Below, one piece after another: positions 10,694 to 23,059 of a DNA stretch of 60,000 nucleotides. The DNA is taken from contig CM043966.1 of the NCBI GenBank assembly GCA_014529385.2, forward strand, positions 101,849,587 through 101,909,586. Direction: 5' to 3'. A program made the position numbers and the translations under genes. Numbering within the stretch: position 1 is the stretch's first letter; the number at the start of each line of letters is the position of its first letter. Origin of the DNA: Adiantum capillus-veneris (Eukaryota > Streptophyta > Polypodiopsida > Polypodiales > Pteridaceae). Below the pieces are notes generated by a model that searched no databases, was not told where the DNA came from, and saw only the letters and a program-made list of their open reading frames with translations.

Positions 10694-11027
10694 TGTAAAA
10701 GTAACTTATGATTATAATAAGTGTGGACTTCCTTTCCACCTACCTCTATTCCCTAATTCCCACATGGACTCCTTTTACCTATGCAAGCCTCAACATGTGT
10801 CTATTCCCACCTACCTATAATTCCCATGTGATGGATAATCCTCACTCCCTCAACTTGTATATAAATCCCATTAGCTGCCCTCATTTGTAACAAGGCCTTC
10901 ACTCTTCATTCAAGTTCAATCTATTGTCATTGCTCTATTTCTATCTTGCACTCTCTTATGTCTTGACATTAGCATATTAAGTAATAGTGATATTAATCAC
11001 ATTTAAGTTAATCTCTAAGTTCTCACA
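10694..11027 (+). repeat. 3' LTR of copia element
   Basis: 334 bp, about 8 substitutions from the 5' LTR, followed by target duplication CCCCA at 11028-11032. Confidence 0.95.
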
Positions 11028-13340
11028 CCCCACCGAGCTCTCGCTGTTCCTCTCTTTGAGTCCTGGATCTACAATAGACTCACAGGTCATATCCCTCCAT
11101 CTCTCAGCTCTCTCTCCTCCCTTCAAGTTCTTAGACTCTGCGATAACAACCTCAGTGGTCACATTCCTCCTTCCTTATTCACAAACTGCACCTCCCTTCT
11201 CAAACTAAGTTTATGTCAAAATGGCTTAACTGGTTCCATCCCAATAGAGTTGGGAGCTTTAACCAGTCTGAAAGGCCTATGGGTAGCTAAAAACAACCTC
11301 AGTACGGGCACCATCCCTCGCTGCTTGGGCTATTGTACTAGCCTCGCTGCACTCCATCTTCACTCAAACAAGCTCTCAGGCCCCATCCCCAACTGTGAGC
11401 TTGGGCTTTCGGGGCAGCTTCAGTACCTATTGCTCCGTGAAAACAGGCTCGTGGGAGCCATCCCTCACAGCTTGGGCAAATGTAAGAATCTCCTTGACCT
11501 ACAAGGCAACCAGCTAGCAGGTGCAATCCCAGAAGAGCTGGGAAATTTAACCAGTCTACGAGGTCTGTGGTTGGATCAAAACAATCTAAAAGGTGCCATC
11601 CCTCGCAGCTTGGGCAACTGCACTCAGATCTCAGGTCTATATCTTCGCTCAAACCAGCTCTCAGGTATTATACCTACTGAGCTTGGCTTTCTAATCCAGG
11701 TTGAAAACACAGAATCATTTGATAGGCAATTGCACTCGCCTTGTTCGTCTTGAACTTCAACACAATGAGCTTTCAGGTTCCATCCCTGCCGAACTTGGCC
11801 AGCTGGGTCATCTTCAAGTTTTGAAAATTTGGGAGAACAACCTCAAGGGAACTATCCCAGCAAGCCTTGACAACTGCACAGAGCTTGTTACACTTGACCT
11901 CTCCAGCAGCCAGTTGAGCGGCTCAGTTCTGATGAAGACATTGAACTTAAAGCATCTCCGAGCACTTAGCCTGACCAAAATCAGATTGGTCAATTCCATC
12001 AGTGTTTGCCCAATTGCAACAAGTACAGCAGCTAAATCAGGTTTCAAATTTATGCTGCTTCAGAGCGAGCTAATCAATGCTACCAGTCTTATTGAGTTAT
12101 CTATTGGTCTCAATCAGATTGGTGGCTCAATTCCATCAGTGTTTGCCCAATTGCAACAACTACAGTAGCTAGATCTTGGTGGCAATCACTTCTCAGGTAG
12201 TATTCCATGGGAGTCCATATCTAACTGTAGTTTTTTGTATTATCTTGACTTGTCACACAATCAGATAGTCGGTGGCCTTTCCAGCAAAATGGGAAGGCTT
12301 GTAAGCTTAGGGAAATTATATCTGCAAAGCAATTTACTGCAAGGCACAATTCCAGATGAACTGGGAGCTTTAATTAGCAACTTGCAAGCAATAGATTTTT
12401 CTTTCAACCAGCTCAATGGCCCACTTCCGGACAGCGCCTTCGGCAATGCGTTGCAAAATGTGTTGTCTCTAGACTTGTCTCACAACAACCTTTCGGGGAT
12501 TTTACCGGCTTGGTTGGGACAATTGCTGATGGTGGAGACAATCAATCTGTCCCAGAACCATCTTGCGGGCACCATACCAGAGAACCTTGGCAATTGTATG
12601 GCCCTTGAAAATCTCAATGTGTCTGGCAATTAGCAGCTTGTCGGAGAGTTTCCCCCACAATTAATTAACAATAATTCTGACCTGAGATCATTGGATCTTT
12701 CAAACAATGAGCTCACAGGCTTGTTGCCATCAACTCTAGAACACTTGCAGCACCTAAGCTTTCTCAACGTCTCATTCAACAGATTCAAGGGTCCCATTCC
12801 CCTTTTTGGTGTGTTTGAGCAAAATCCTTTCAAGGAAATCCTGGATTGTGTGGCCAAATTATCATACATCAGCCTTGCAAGCCACCCCATCAAGGTCGTT
12901 TAGGATGAAAAGTAAAGATTCTCATTGCCTTGGCCTCATCACTAACAGTATTTACTGCCATTCTGGTGGCACTAATTTGTCATTACAGGCGTTCAAAGAG
13001 GCCCTCCGCCAATGCAGCCATTCAACAATGCAACAGCGCCTTGGCAAAGATACAACGCTTCTCAAGCGAAGGGCTTTGGAAATAAACAGAAGGATACTCT
13101 GCAAAGAACTTGTTAGGGAAGGGTGCCCTTGGTGTAGTGTACAAGGGAGTACTCCCAAACGGTGATGTGGTTGCCATCAAAAAGTTCAAGAATGAAATCA
13201 CATGCTCACGTGAAGCAATGCTGCAAGAGATGTATATCTTGAGTAAGCTACGGCATACGAACCTAGTTAAAGTATTGGGATGCGTCCTCAACCTTGAAGT
13301 GCACGCCTTGGTTTTGGAATTTATGCCAAATGGGAGTTTG
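11028..13340 (+). pseudogene. LRR-XII-like receptor kinase, middle part: LRRs, TM segment and kinase N-lobe
   Basis: Continues the exon broken at 6864 (GGIP then TEL). A long series of plant-type LRRs follows (L-x2-L-x-L-x2-N-x-LxGxIP), e.g. 11250-11700, 11740-12168 and 12235-12903, broken by stops (about 11071, 12166, 12631, 12901) and frameshifts (about 11045, 11700). A hydrophobic segment near 12927-12980 (LASSLTVFTAILVALI) is the TM helix. The kinase N-lobe has the glycine loop GKGALGVVYKG, the VAIKK lysine, LQEMYILSKLRHTNLVKVLG and VLEFMPNGSL. It ends at 13340, where a second LTR element inserted. Confidence 0.85.
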
Positions 13341-13495
13341 TGTAAGGATAGGGGAACTGAACATGCTTATCACCACCCAGCCATGCTTTATATAGGCCCC
13401 TGACCTTCTAAATATAGGGAACCCCTTGACTGCACGTCCGTCTTGGCCCTTGGCTCTGGCACTTGGTCCGGACTGGTTCTACCATTGTCCTGACA
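13341..13495 (-). repeat. 3' LTR of the non-coding element
   Basis: Carries CTTTATATAGG and CTAAATATAGGG, and ends ATTGTCCTGACA on the plus strand. 155 bp including a 13-bp stretch absent from its partner. Confidence 0.9.
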
Positions 13496-13512
13496 TTACT
13501 TCCCCTTTAAGG
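13496..13512 (-). promoter_or_regulatory. Polypurine tract (minus strand)
   Basis: On the minus strand CCTTAAAGGGGAAGTAA directly precedes the LTR. Confidence 0.7.
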
Positions 13513-13689
13513 AAGAGTTTTCGTCTTCGAAAACACAAGTAGTAATATCTTCTTAAGAATACTGATGTTCTCTTTATTGACGTCCCACAAGTGAGCCAAT
13601 TGTCTATATGACCGATAATTGGTGTAGTGAGGAGGTTCAATGAAACCAAGAGGAATATCTTGATTTTCAACATTGTTGTCCGTTTGCAA

Positions 13690-13833
13690 TCACTTGGGTC
13701 TAAATGGTAACTCCATATATAACTTACTTGAGTGTTGTAAAGCAGTAACCACAACTAAGAGTCACTTGGGTTTAAATGGTAACTCCATTTATAACTCACT
13801 TGAGTATTGTAAAGGAGTAACCACAACTAAGAG
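13690..13833. repeat. Two 72-bp tandem repeats
   Basis: Units 13690-13761 and 13762-13833 both begin TCACTTGGGT-TAAATGG and end AACCACAACTAAGAG, with a handful of differences. Confidence 0.85.
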
Positions 13834-16800
13834 TTGTCCAAAGGCATAACCAGTTTTCAGATCTTCTGAAGGTACTGGAATAATGCAAGGAAACATTGGC
13901 GTAACTTTTCATGCAGTTGTGAGCCAGATTTCCTACTCGCCTGAGTATCTTGAAAAGTCCGTTACATGTTCATCCCTAATGAAGGTTACTTGCCAACATA
14001 CTCTGTCAGCACAACTGGTAAGTCCTTGACGTATGAAAGTATTGACACAATCTCCAACCCCACCACAAGAGGTGTTCAAAGTCGAAAATCGTACTTAAGC
14101 AAATTCTAGAACAGGGAGAAAATCATCTATCTAAAAATGCGTTATGCTAACGTATGCTCTTAGCAGATCCTTTAGCATAAGATTACTCTTTACAATTTGT
14201 CTATCCCCTTGGATAACTGACAGTACTGAGGTGTGTTTTTCTCACGGTTTACAGACAGTCGTCCCAGATGACTGGTAAACGGGAAATCGCAGTAGTGTTT
14301 AACATTGGTGAAGAATCGACAATGTCCGAAATAACCATCGTGGTCTTGAAAAAATCCACAAACGCCCAAACCGAGCCATGACCTCTATTGGTGATTAGTG
14401 GATCCAAAAGTAATCTCATAGAGATAGTGCACATAGAGTGCAAAATGCTTCATAAGCAACAATCTGTGGAATATGCATGCCGTTCCAAATCAGCCCTTGC
14501 TAAACACTAGGGCCCATAACACCTAGTGTGCATGCATTTAGCAAAAACTAACCGAACCTGTATATCCATAATGATGCTTGCCAATACTTATGGAAAATGT
14601 GATGCGCCTAGCACGCAATAAAAGGAATGTAAATAGTTCTGAAAAGAAACTATACTTTTGCAAGCCTTGCTGAAACGTCTGAATCACAATAAAAGGTGAA
14701 ACATTGATCACTTCTAAATACAGACAATGAAACTTTTTCATTAACAGTTTATAGCCTTGCTATATGTATAAACAATCATCTATAATGTTGTTTAGTAGTA
14801 CTTGTACCTTAACAAGTCATTCTAAGTATTCGATAATTTATGGCCACGAAGTTGCTCCTGATACGTCGTGCTAAAAATGGTCTAGAAAACAGATGTGACC
14901 AGCACTTAGGGACTTTGTCGTGACACATAATTGACATAATGACGCCAGTGTTAGTCCAGAGACTCATATTCTCCACATGTGGAATATGTCTCATATAAGG
15001 ATGCGTGAAAAGGAACATCCTTCAAGTACAAGACATACTTGTGTGTGGAGGTAACTATAAACACTCTACGACGTGAGTGAGAGGGACCCTCATTATCCTG
15101 CTCCACATTGGCTAAACCGAACTCCTTGAGTTCCTAAACCATGTTGTATCCCATGTGACAACATGTGCCAAATCGAACCCTACAAGTAGGTTCGTAACAG
15201 CATAAGGCAGAAAGGTAGATTGGACACTTGGTTCAAAATACTTTGTGCCGACATGCCCTTGGCATGGCTCTGTAGCATTCAAGCGTACTTATACGTCTTG
15301 AAAAAAAAATAAGCAAAGAATACAAAAATTGGAAACACCAAATCAATAGATGCGTACCTGGAGGTTTGAAAGTAATGTTCACTTACCCGTATTCAAACGG
15401 AGAGAAGCACGTCTCCTACCTGAAAAAAACAAACAGCATTGCACTGGGTACCGTGGGTGTTGCCTTCGTAATCCAACCCCTTTGGTTAAAATCGTGTGGT
15501 AGACTGAGATCAAACTATGATTCTCGATGCAGATCAACTGTGATCCGCAATGCCTATGGGTGATGTAGCAATCATCCGCCGGGTTGTACCCCAGAACAAT
15601 ATGACCTTAGACACTCCATAGTGCCATGGAGAGAGCAGGAAATCTACACAAGTGAACTGCTTAGCTCTTGTGGATAGCCATGCTGTCACAACTGATTGCT
15701 GCATCTATACTTCCTTGTAGAGATCAGCTGCTGTGAGGTGAAGATTATCAAAAACTCAACGTGAGTGTCGCACTGAAAACATGTAGTGCAAAAATGACAC
15801 CCTACACCTCCGTAATGACAAGATTCTTGCTTGTCCATTAACATCGATGTGTACTCCCTGGGTAGATCTGGTCGAGCTGGAGAACAATCGTCCAAGGAAT
15901 ACCAACAGTTGGGTCTTACCCAAGATCTGCCAATGACTCTTAGCCAGTGTGTGTGGCTCATAGCCCTTGTGACAATTAGTGTTCAATCGTCAACCCGATG
16001 AAGACTAATGTGGATGGCTGTCCAATTTCTAGTTGAGAGTTAGAGCACCTTGGCTCATGTTGACTCCTAAACAAAACATGTATGAAAAGCTTCTTAGAAG
16101 ATTTTCATTATTTCCTTAGAGAGAGAGAGAGAGAGAGAGAAAGAGAACAAGAGCATGCTGGGCTGAGGAACTTTCCTTAAGGTTTTAGAGTTTGTATCCA
16201 AGCTATGTGCTCTTACGCATCTTATGCCTAAATTGTAGCTTATCGTATAGCATTCCACAGTTTTTCGGTATCTCTCTCTCATCGAGAGAGGTAATCAAAG
16301 AACGGAAAACTCATTGCGACCCACCTACCATGTAGGGTTCGTGATTGTATGAGGACGACTGAGCAACCATCAATCATATCAAACAATCCTTTTGTTTAGT
16401 CTGTTCGTGACAGAGTTGCAAGTGTGATAGCGCCGGAAGCGTAATTTATGAGGCGGTAGAATGGAATCCACCTAAGTAGCATGCCTTGCATCCCGTATGG
16501 TAAGCCCTTTCTTAGAGTGATGGCCTCAACTATGAGAACCAAAACCATGAGTGCCATGCACAGTGTAGACTGGTAGGGATTCGGATATTGCCTATTTTGC
16601 CAGTTTCCCCAAGCCTTGCTTCATATGAAATTGCTAAAGCACTTTGCTTTGCGAGTAATTTCCAAGTAAAGTTTAAACAGAAAAAAAGAAATACTTACAC
16701 TTGGCTATCCTGGTCGTTGTTGCTGCAACCAGTTGTCATGAAATTTGGAAGAAAAAACTCGTTCCAAAACGGATTATAGCCATATCTGCACAGACGCCAT

Positions 16801-18852
16801 CGTATATCCTATACACTTGTCTGATACATAATGAAAGAACCTGCAATATGAATTAACCTGCAACCACATTGCCTATTTCTTCCCAATTTTGGATGGTCAT
16901 ACCATATGCCAAACGTGCAAAGTCTCAATACCAAATGGAGCAATTATGAAAGCCGTGCTTCACATAAATACTTGTATGCTCATAGCAAACAGATATTCTT
17001 GCCAATTTACAGAGCAAAAGAAAGTTGACCTTGTTGAAAATTGACTGCTAATCGACCTTGTTGAATTGGCTCCATATACTGAAAAGCATAAAAACTTGCA
17101 AAATATGTAATGTGTACCTGCTTGGCTTGATGACGTTGTCCTTGATATATTTGTAAATATTGTCCTTGACCTATATGTAGATATGGATCCCTCCTGCTGG
17201 AATCCTTGCTTCCCACAAGTCAGAGACCATGCTTGCCTAGCCCGTACTCGCTAGGTAACTTTGCCTTGTTGGAGGCTTGTTTTGTTGTGAAAACATGATG
17301 GAAGCACCATCGTGCAGCTTATGATGGTGGTATACCAAAAGGAATTCTCACCAATTTGTGGCTTTGTCGAGCAAAATGCCATATCCAAGGCATATAAACA
17401 TTTTCGTTAATGACACAAACAAAGCATAAAAAAATGAGTTGGCCATGCCAACATCTATACCGTACCAATTGCAGGCATGGCCTGTACTTTTCTGAATGCA
17501 ATTGGATGATAGTACCAATTGGTAGCAACCTCGAGATCATAAACCATTCGTGCATGTTTTTCCTGAAACTCATTAAGCACTCTTGCGAACCAATCTTGCC
17601 GACCCAAAAATCGAATGATTTGGAAGCAATAAGAAAAATGAGAAATGATTCTCTAGAAACTGTGGCTTGGTGCAATAGATGATCTACTCCTGCTATTAAG
17701 GGCCTTGCCCGATGCGCAAGAGAAGTTGACATAATGACCATGGGCATACTTGACCCATAGGTAGTCTCGCAGGGAAAGATAGCCAAGATTAGCATAATAC
17801 ATGTTTTTGCACGACAATTGCACACATAAATTTGTGAAAACTGCAAGAACGTGAAAACGCAAACCTGATAATTTCAACCTGTAAGAGAGCCATGGTCATT
17901 GCCAATTGTGGTAGAAACGCCCAATTGGACTCCGTCTGAGTCATTACCGTGGATTCCAACAGGTAGTGAAACCCCTTGGTCGATGCACATAAATTTGCTT
18001 GCCGTAAATGTTGTACAAGCGGAAAAAGAACATTGCATCTGTGCATGTGGAACCGCAAATCTGCCAATATCATTAATCACTCCTGCCGAATGCCCTGCTT
18101 TTCATTTGCATGCATTACTGGCACCTCGACGATTGCAATTCTTTGGAATCGGAGCAAAGGGCCGTGAATGACATGCAAGGTACCCCAGCAGAGATCTGCA
18201 AAAGAAAGTGGTCATCAAGGATTTGCTCGCGGACTACTGCGAGGCACCTGCATCAAATGAGGGGGGGGGTTTCTCGGGGTGGGTACGCTCCCTTAACCCT
18301 TTTTTTGTTTTGGGCTAAATGGCCCTCCTCGTGCACGGCCGCTTGTGAACAAAAAAAAATAAGGGATTTTTTTATTAAAAAAAACTTGAGCAGCAGCGAT
18401 GGCGGCTCTGTTGCGCCGACAAATAGGGAGACGTCCTGGCTACTGCATGCCGGCTCTGGCCTGGCTGGTGTGACGAAATCTTCTCTAGGGCTTGGGGCGC
18501 ATCGGACAAGCCCCAACTTGGCGATTTTCAAGCACGTCCACCTGCATCCCTTTTGCACGCTAGCGGCCGATCCTGCGACTGCTTGTCGCATCCTATCGGC
18601 CTCAAGCAAGCCTGCCATGGCTGCGGCTTGAAGGGATCCGGATTGGGAGAAACATGCAAAGCATGCAAAACGGCTTGAGGCCTGACCCGTCGTGGCTGCA
18701 GTCCCTTCCAAACTCGCCATGCTTCACGAGAGAGATCGAGAGAGAGAGAGAATGGGAAGGAAGGCCAAACTCGCCATGCTTCACGAGAGAGAGAGAAAAT
18801 AGGAGAGAAGGCCATGCTTCTTCCCTTCCTCCATGGATGCTCCCTCCCCTGA
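13834..18852. other. Interior of the non-coding LTR element
   Basis: No retroelement protein is recognisable on either strand. The longest minus frame (17846-17319, 175 codons) matches nothing I know. A short Q-rich minus frame at 17216-17007 has exon-like QGQ and QQG repeats. A (GA)n array lies at 16118-16140. Near 18700-18830 the phrase CTCGCCATGCTTCACGAGAGAG occurs twice at about 60 bp spacing. The right end (18245-18660) is GC-richer. The interior could contain captured host sequence, but I cannot name a source. Confidence 0.4.
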
Positions 18853-18864
18853 GCTTTGATACCA
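18853..18864 (-). promoter_or_regulatory. Primer-binding site (initiator tRNA-Met, minus strand)
   Basis: Plus strand GCTTTGATACCA, i.e. TGGTATCAAAGC on the minus strand, one base from the LTR. It differs from the usual TGGTATCAGAGC at one position. Confidence 0.85.
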
Positions 18865-18865
18865 A

Positions 18866-19007
18866 TATAAGGACAGGGGAACTGAACATGCTCATCACCA
18901 CCCAGCCATGCCCTATATAGGCCCCTCGCCTTCTAAATATAGGGACCCCCTTGACTGCATGTCCGTCCTGGCCCTTGGCCCGGACTGGTCCTACCATTGT
19001 CCTGACA
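18866..19007 (-). repeat. 5' LTR of the non-coding element
   Basis: 142 bp. Its inner end reads TATAAGG where the partner has TGTAAGG, so the terminal CA is mutated to TA on the minus strand. Confidence 0.9.
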
Positions 19008-19298
19008 GTTTGGAGCAATATCTTTGTCAAGCTATCAAACAGGAAGAAAGTAGAATGTTCAACTCGAAAATTGTAATCAAAATAGCTCTAGGTCTTGCCA
19101 ATGCCTTGGTCTACTTGCATCATGAGCATGATGCCATGCAAATCATCCATGGAGATATAAAACCAAGCAACATACTTCTCGACTCCCAGCTTGAGGCACA
19201 TCTAATAGACTTTGGGCTCTCAAAGATTGCAAAGTGTAATACAAGAGGTATCTCCTTAACATCCAACTTCAAAGGTTCGATTGGCTACATGGCACCAG
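19008..19298 (+). pseudogene. LRR-XII-like receptor kinase, 3' visible part: kinase C-lobe
   Basis: Resumes after the insertion (LEQYLCQAIKQEE) and carries ALGLANALVYLHHEH, catalytic loop HGDIKPSNILLD, magnesium loop DFGLSKIA and the activation segment up to GYMAP. The exon ends inside the APE motif with donor GTAGGT at 19299. An intron at this point is characteristic of FLS2/EFR/Xa21 (LRR-XII) genes. HGD in place of HRD makes it a non-RD kinase, as expected for pattern-recognition receptors. I find no downstream exon with the rest of the C-lobe before 28 kb, so the gene is also truncated at its 3' end. Confidence 0.85.
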
Positions 19299-20748
<1,450 letters not shown>

Positions 20749-20994
20749 GTCACCCTACATGTCTCTACGATAAAAAATGCTTATCACGTGGGTTCAACAA
20801 TAGGGTTTACTTTTTTCTAGATTTTTTCACATTTTCACATACAAAAGGGTGTCAAAAAAAAAAATTGGGAAAAAATTTATAGATTCAATAGGAAAAGGAT
20901 CCCTTTTATTAGTGAAAAATTCACAGCTAAGAGGTTTTATAAATAGTCCTTGAATGCACACGATATATAGGTTTTACACATAGTGATACCCCCG
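20749..20994. mobile_element. MITE, family A copy 1
   Basis: Inverted ends: left GTCACCCTACATG ... TTATCACGTGGGTTCAAC; right, on the opposite strand, GGGGGTATCACTATGTG TAAAACC then TCGTGTGCATTCAAGG. AT-rich interior of about 250 bp with no coding. Four more related copies or ends occur in the window. Confidence 0.65.
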
Positions 20995-22532
20995 AGTACA
21001 TACCCCAGTAGGAAATATCTCCTTATATCCTTTTGTACATGCATCAATGCCTCAGAATAGGACATCCCAAGGAGGGTCACAAGGTGATCACATAATGGTG
21101 ATCACATGATGGAGTCTCCCTACTTCGAAACTATGCATCTCTACCTCTTGCTACAACCAAGGAGCCTCGAGAGATCTTTCAAGAATCATTGCCAAAGGAC
21201 ACATAATAATCTAGAGTATCTGATCCACTTAGATCAAGCTCTTGAAAATATGGATATATGCCTAACATCCTTCAACACCACAATGAAGAACCATGAGAAA
21301 ATGCCAAATGGACTATGAATTTTATGTGATGGGTATGTGTGTATGTCCATGTTGGGCGATCGACCACTTGAAATTTAACCCCAACAATGGTTGCATTAAA
21401 TAATGGGAGGAGGAAATGCCGGCCTATAGTGTGAATGCATGCCATGTCCCACTTTAAAAAGAAGTCATGGCCATCATAAAATAATAAAATCTTGGCACTG
21501 TCTGTCAGCCTTGTTGAAGATGCCTTGGATATTGCATTATCCTTTAAGTGTTTATATGAGCTCAAGCCAAAATGCTTGAATTGGCAGTGCCCATGGCTCA
21601 TGTTGCCCCTCAAATACATGGTTACATTGCACCCTTTAAATCAACTAGAGACATAGGCTCCACTGATCCGCTCACGTAAGGTCTCTCTCCTGATTCTATG
21701 TCACTAGAGAGAAGTTTGGCAAACAACACCGCTCACAGTGCCACGCGTGAAGTCTAATGTCTATGCTAGATTTCTCTCTCTCGTAGCTTACTACTTACCA
21801 TGAGCTAGTTGACCACATTTTTGCTCCCCAATTGAAGATCCTGTTCGGAAGAATGGAAGCCATTACACAAAGAATCTTCAACAAATCTTTATTTATGATG
21901 AAATTCCCACAAGCAATGAATTATGACATCGAGTCTCCACTTGACACCCATGTCCTATACAAACAAAGGGTGTTCCCTCTGGGCTAACCAACCTCCCACT
22001 ATTGCCCCTTTGTGTGCAAGGCGCCACTAAAAAATTGTAATGTTGGGAGTCTAGCAACTAGCCCAAATTTGTGACTAGAAATCCCTTAGTAATGCTCGGT
22101 CATCACGAGAGCTCCTGTTATAGACTCGAGCACTCCAAGCAAGAAATCAATAACAACTCATGGAAAAATTTTCAAAAATGGAATATATATATAAAGAGAG
22201 AGAGAGAGAGAGAGAGTTGACACAAAGACGGCGGAGTTCTATCCCCAGATGCAGTAGCCCCAAAGACTGGCGTCCCTTTCAGTATTTATCTATTATTGCT
22301 CCAAAAAGGTACAACTCCTCGTCCCAAGGGTATAGCTCACTGAGACTTTGCGACCAAATGCTCTCCAAAGATTGGTCCTCAGAAATTTTATAAACCATAC
22401 AAGTGATGCCCTAAATCAAGGCCCCAAAAACACTCCAACCAAAAGCTCTTCTCCCAAAAGCAAGGCACAAACCTACTGGCCCGATAGCCAGCGCAAATGC
22501 AAAAATTTGTGCATAATGCCACCTTAGGGCCA
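20995..22532. other. Non-coding
   Basis: A (GA)n array is at 22195-22216. No recognisable gene or complete transposon on either strand. Confidence 0.35.
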
Positions 22533-22710
22533 GGGGGGGTCACTATTTGTAAAATTTATATATTGTGTGCGTATAAGGACTATTTATAAAACCCCTTAAT
22601 AATAAAATATTCACTAATAAAAGGAATTCTTATTCAATCTATAAATTTTTTTCTAGCTATATCATTTTTTGAACACCCTTCTATATGTGAAAACACTATA
22701 AGAGGATAAA
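22533..22710. mobile_element. MITE family A, one-ended copy
   Basis: Starts GGGGGGTCACTATTTGTAAA and continues with the family's interior (ACTATTTATAAAACCCCTTA, ACTAATAAAAGG). The other inverted end is missing. Confidence 0.5.
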
Positions 22711-23059
22711 TTCCACAGCTACTAGCATCGCTGCAGATTAACAAAGGAAAATAGAAAGAGAAAATATTGAGTGTGTGGCAATAACAACGGCAAAGGATGC
22801 GGTAGTGGTTTAACAACAATATACTCGATAATAGGAGTGGTAATATAGTCGCAATTATTAACGCGAATATTGCCACACATATTATCTCTCATATTACCGC
22901 GCATATTATCGCACATATTACCTCACATAATACTGCGTATATTAATGCCATACGAATTTTTAAAAATAAAGATGCTCATTTGGTCCATTCAATTTGGATG
23001 ACCCAGATGAGCATCTTTATTGTTGATCTGCATATAAAGCTATCTGGTCTATGACTATC

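Larger units (their letters stand above)
6865..11027 (+). mobile_element. Ty1/copia element with internal deletion, inserted in the receptor pseudogene
   Basis: Two 334-bp LTRs (6865-7198 and 10694-11027) beginning TGTAAAAG and ending CTCACA, flanked by an exact 5-bp target duplication CCCCA (6860-6864 and 11028-11032). The primer site TGGTATCAGAGC directly follows the 5' LTR and a purine tract precedes the 3' LTR. The LTRs differ at about 8 sites (2.4%). Gag, protease and integrase are recognisable, but most of the reverse transcriptase and all of RNase H are gone, so it cannot copy itself without help. Confidence 0.95.
13341..19007 (-). mobile_element. Non-coding LTR element with very short LTRs (LARD/TRIM-like)
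   Basis: LTRs of 155 bp (13341-13495) and 142 bp (18866-19007) are flanked by exact target duplications GTTTG (13336-13340 and 19008-19012). Orientation is minus: the PBS TGGTATCAAAGC reads on the minus strand from 18864 to 18853, next to the right LTR, and a purine tract adjoins the left LTR. On the minus strand the LTRs start TGTCAGGACAATGG. They differ by about 12 substitutions and a 13-bp indel, so the insertion is older than the copia at 6865. The 5.36 kb interior has no gag-pol motif. LTRs are of TRIM size but the interior is of LARD size. Confidence 0.85.

Noticed and set aside
17319-17846. 175-codon minus-strand frame in the non-coding LTR element, considered as a Gag
   Set aside because: No CCHC knuckle, no Gag core pattern, many C and W residues.
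18253-18720. 155-codon minus-strand frame inside the non-coding LTR element
   Set aside because: No recognisable motif; composition looks like translated low-complexity DNA. Kept only as part of the element's interior.
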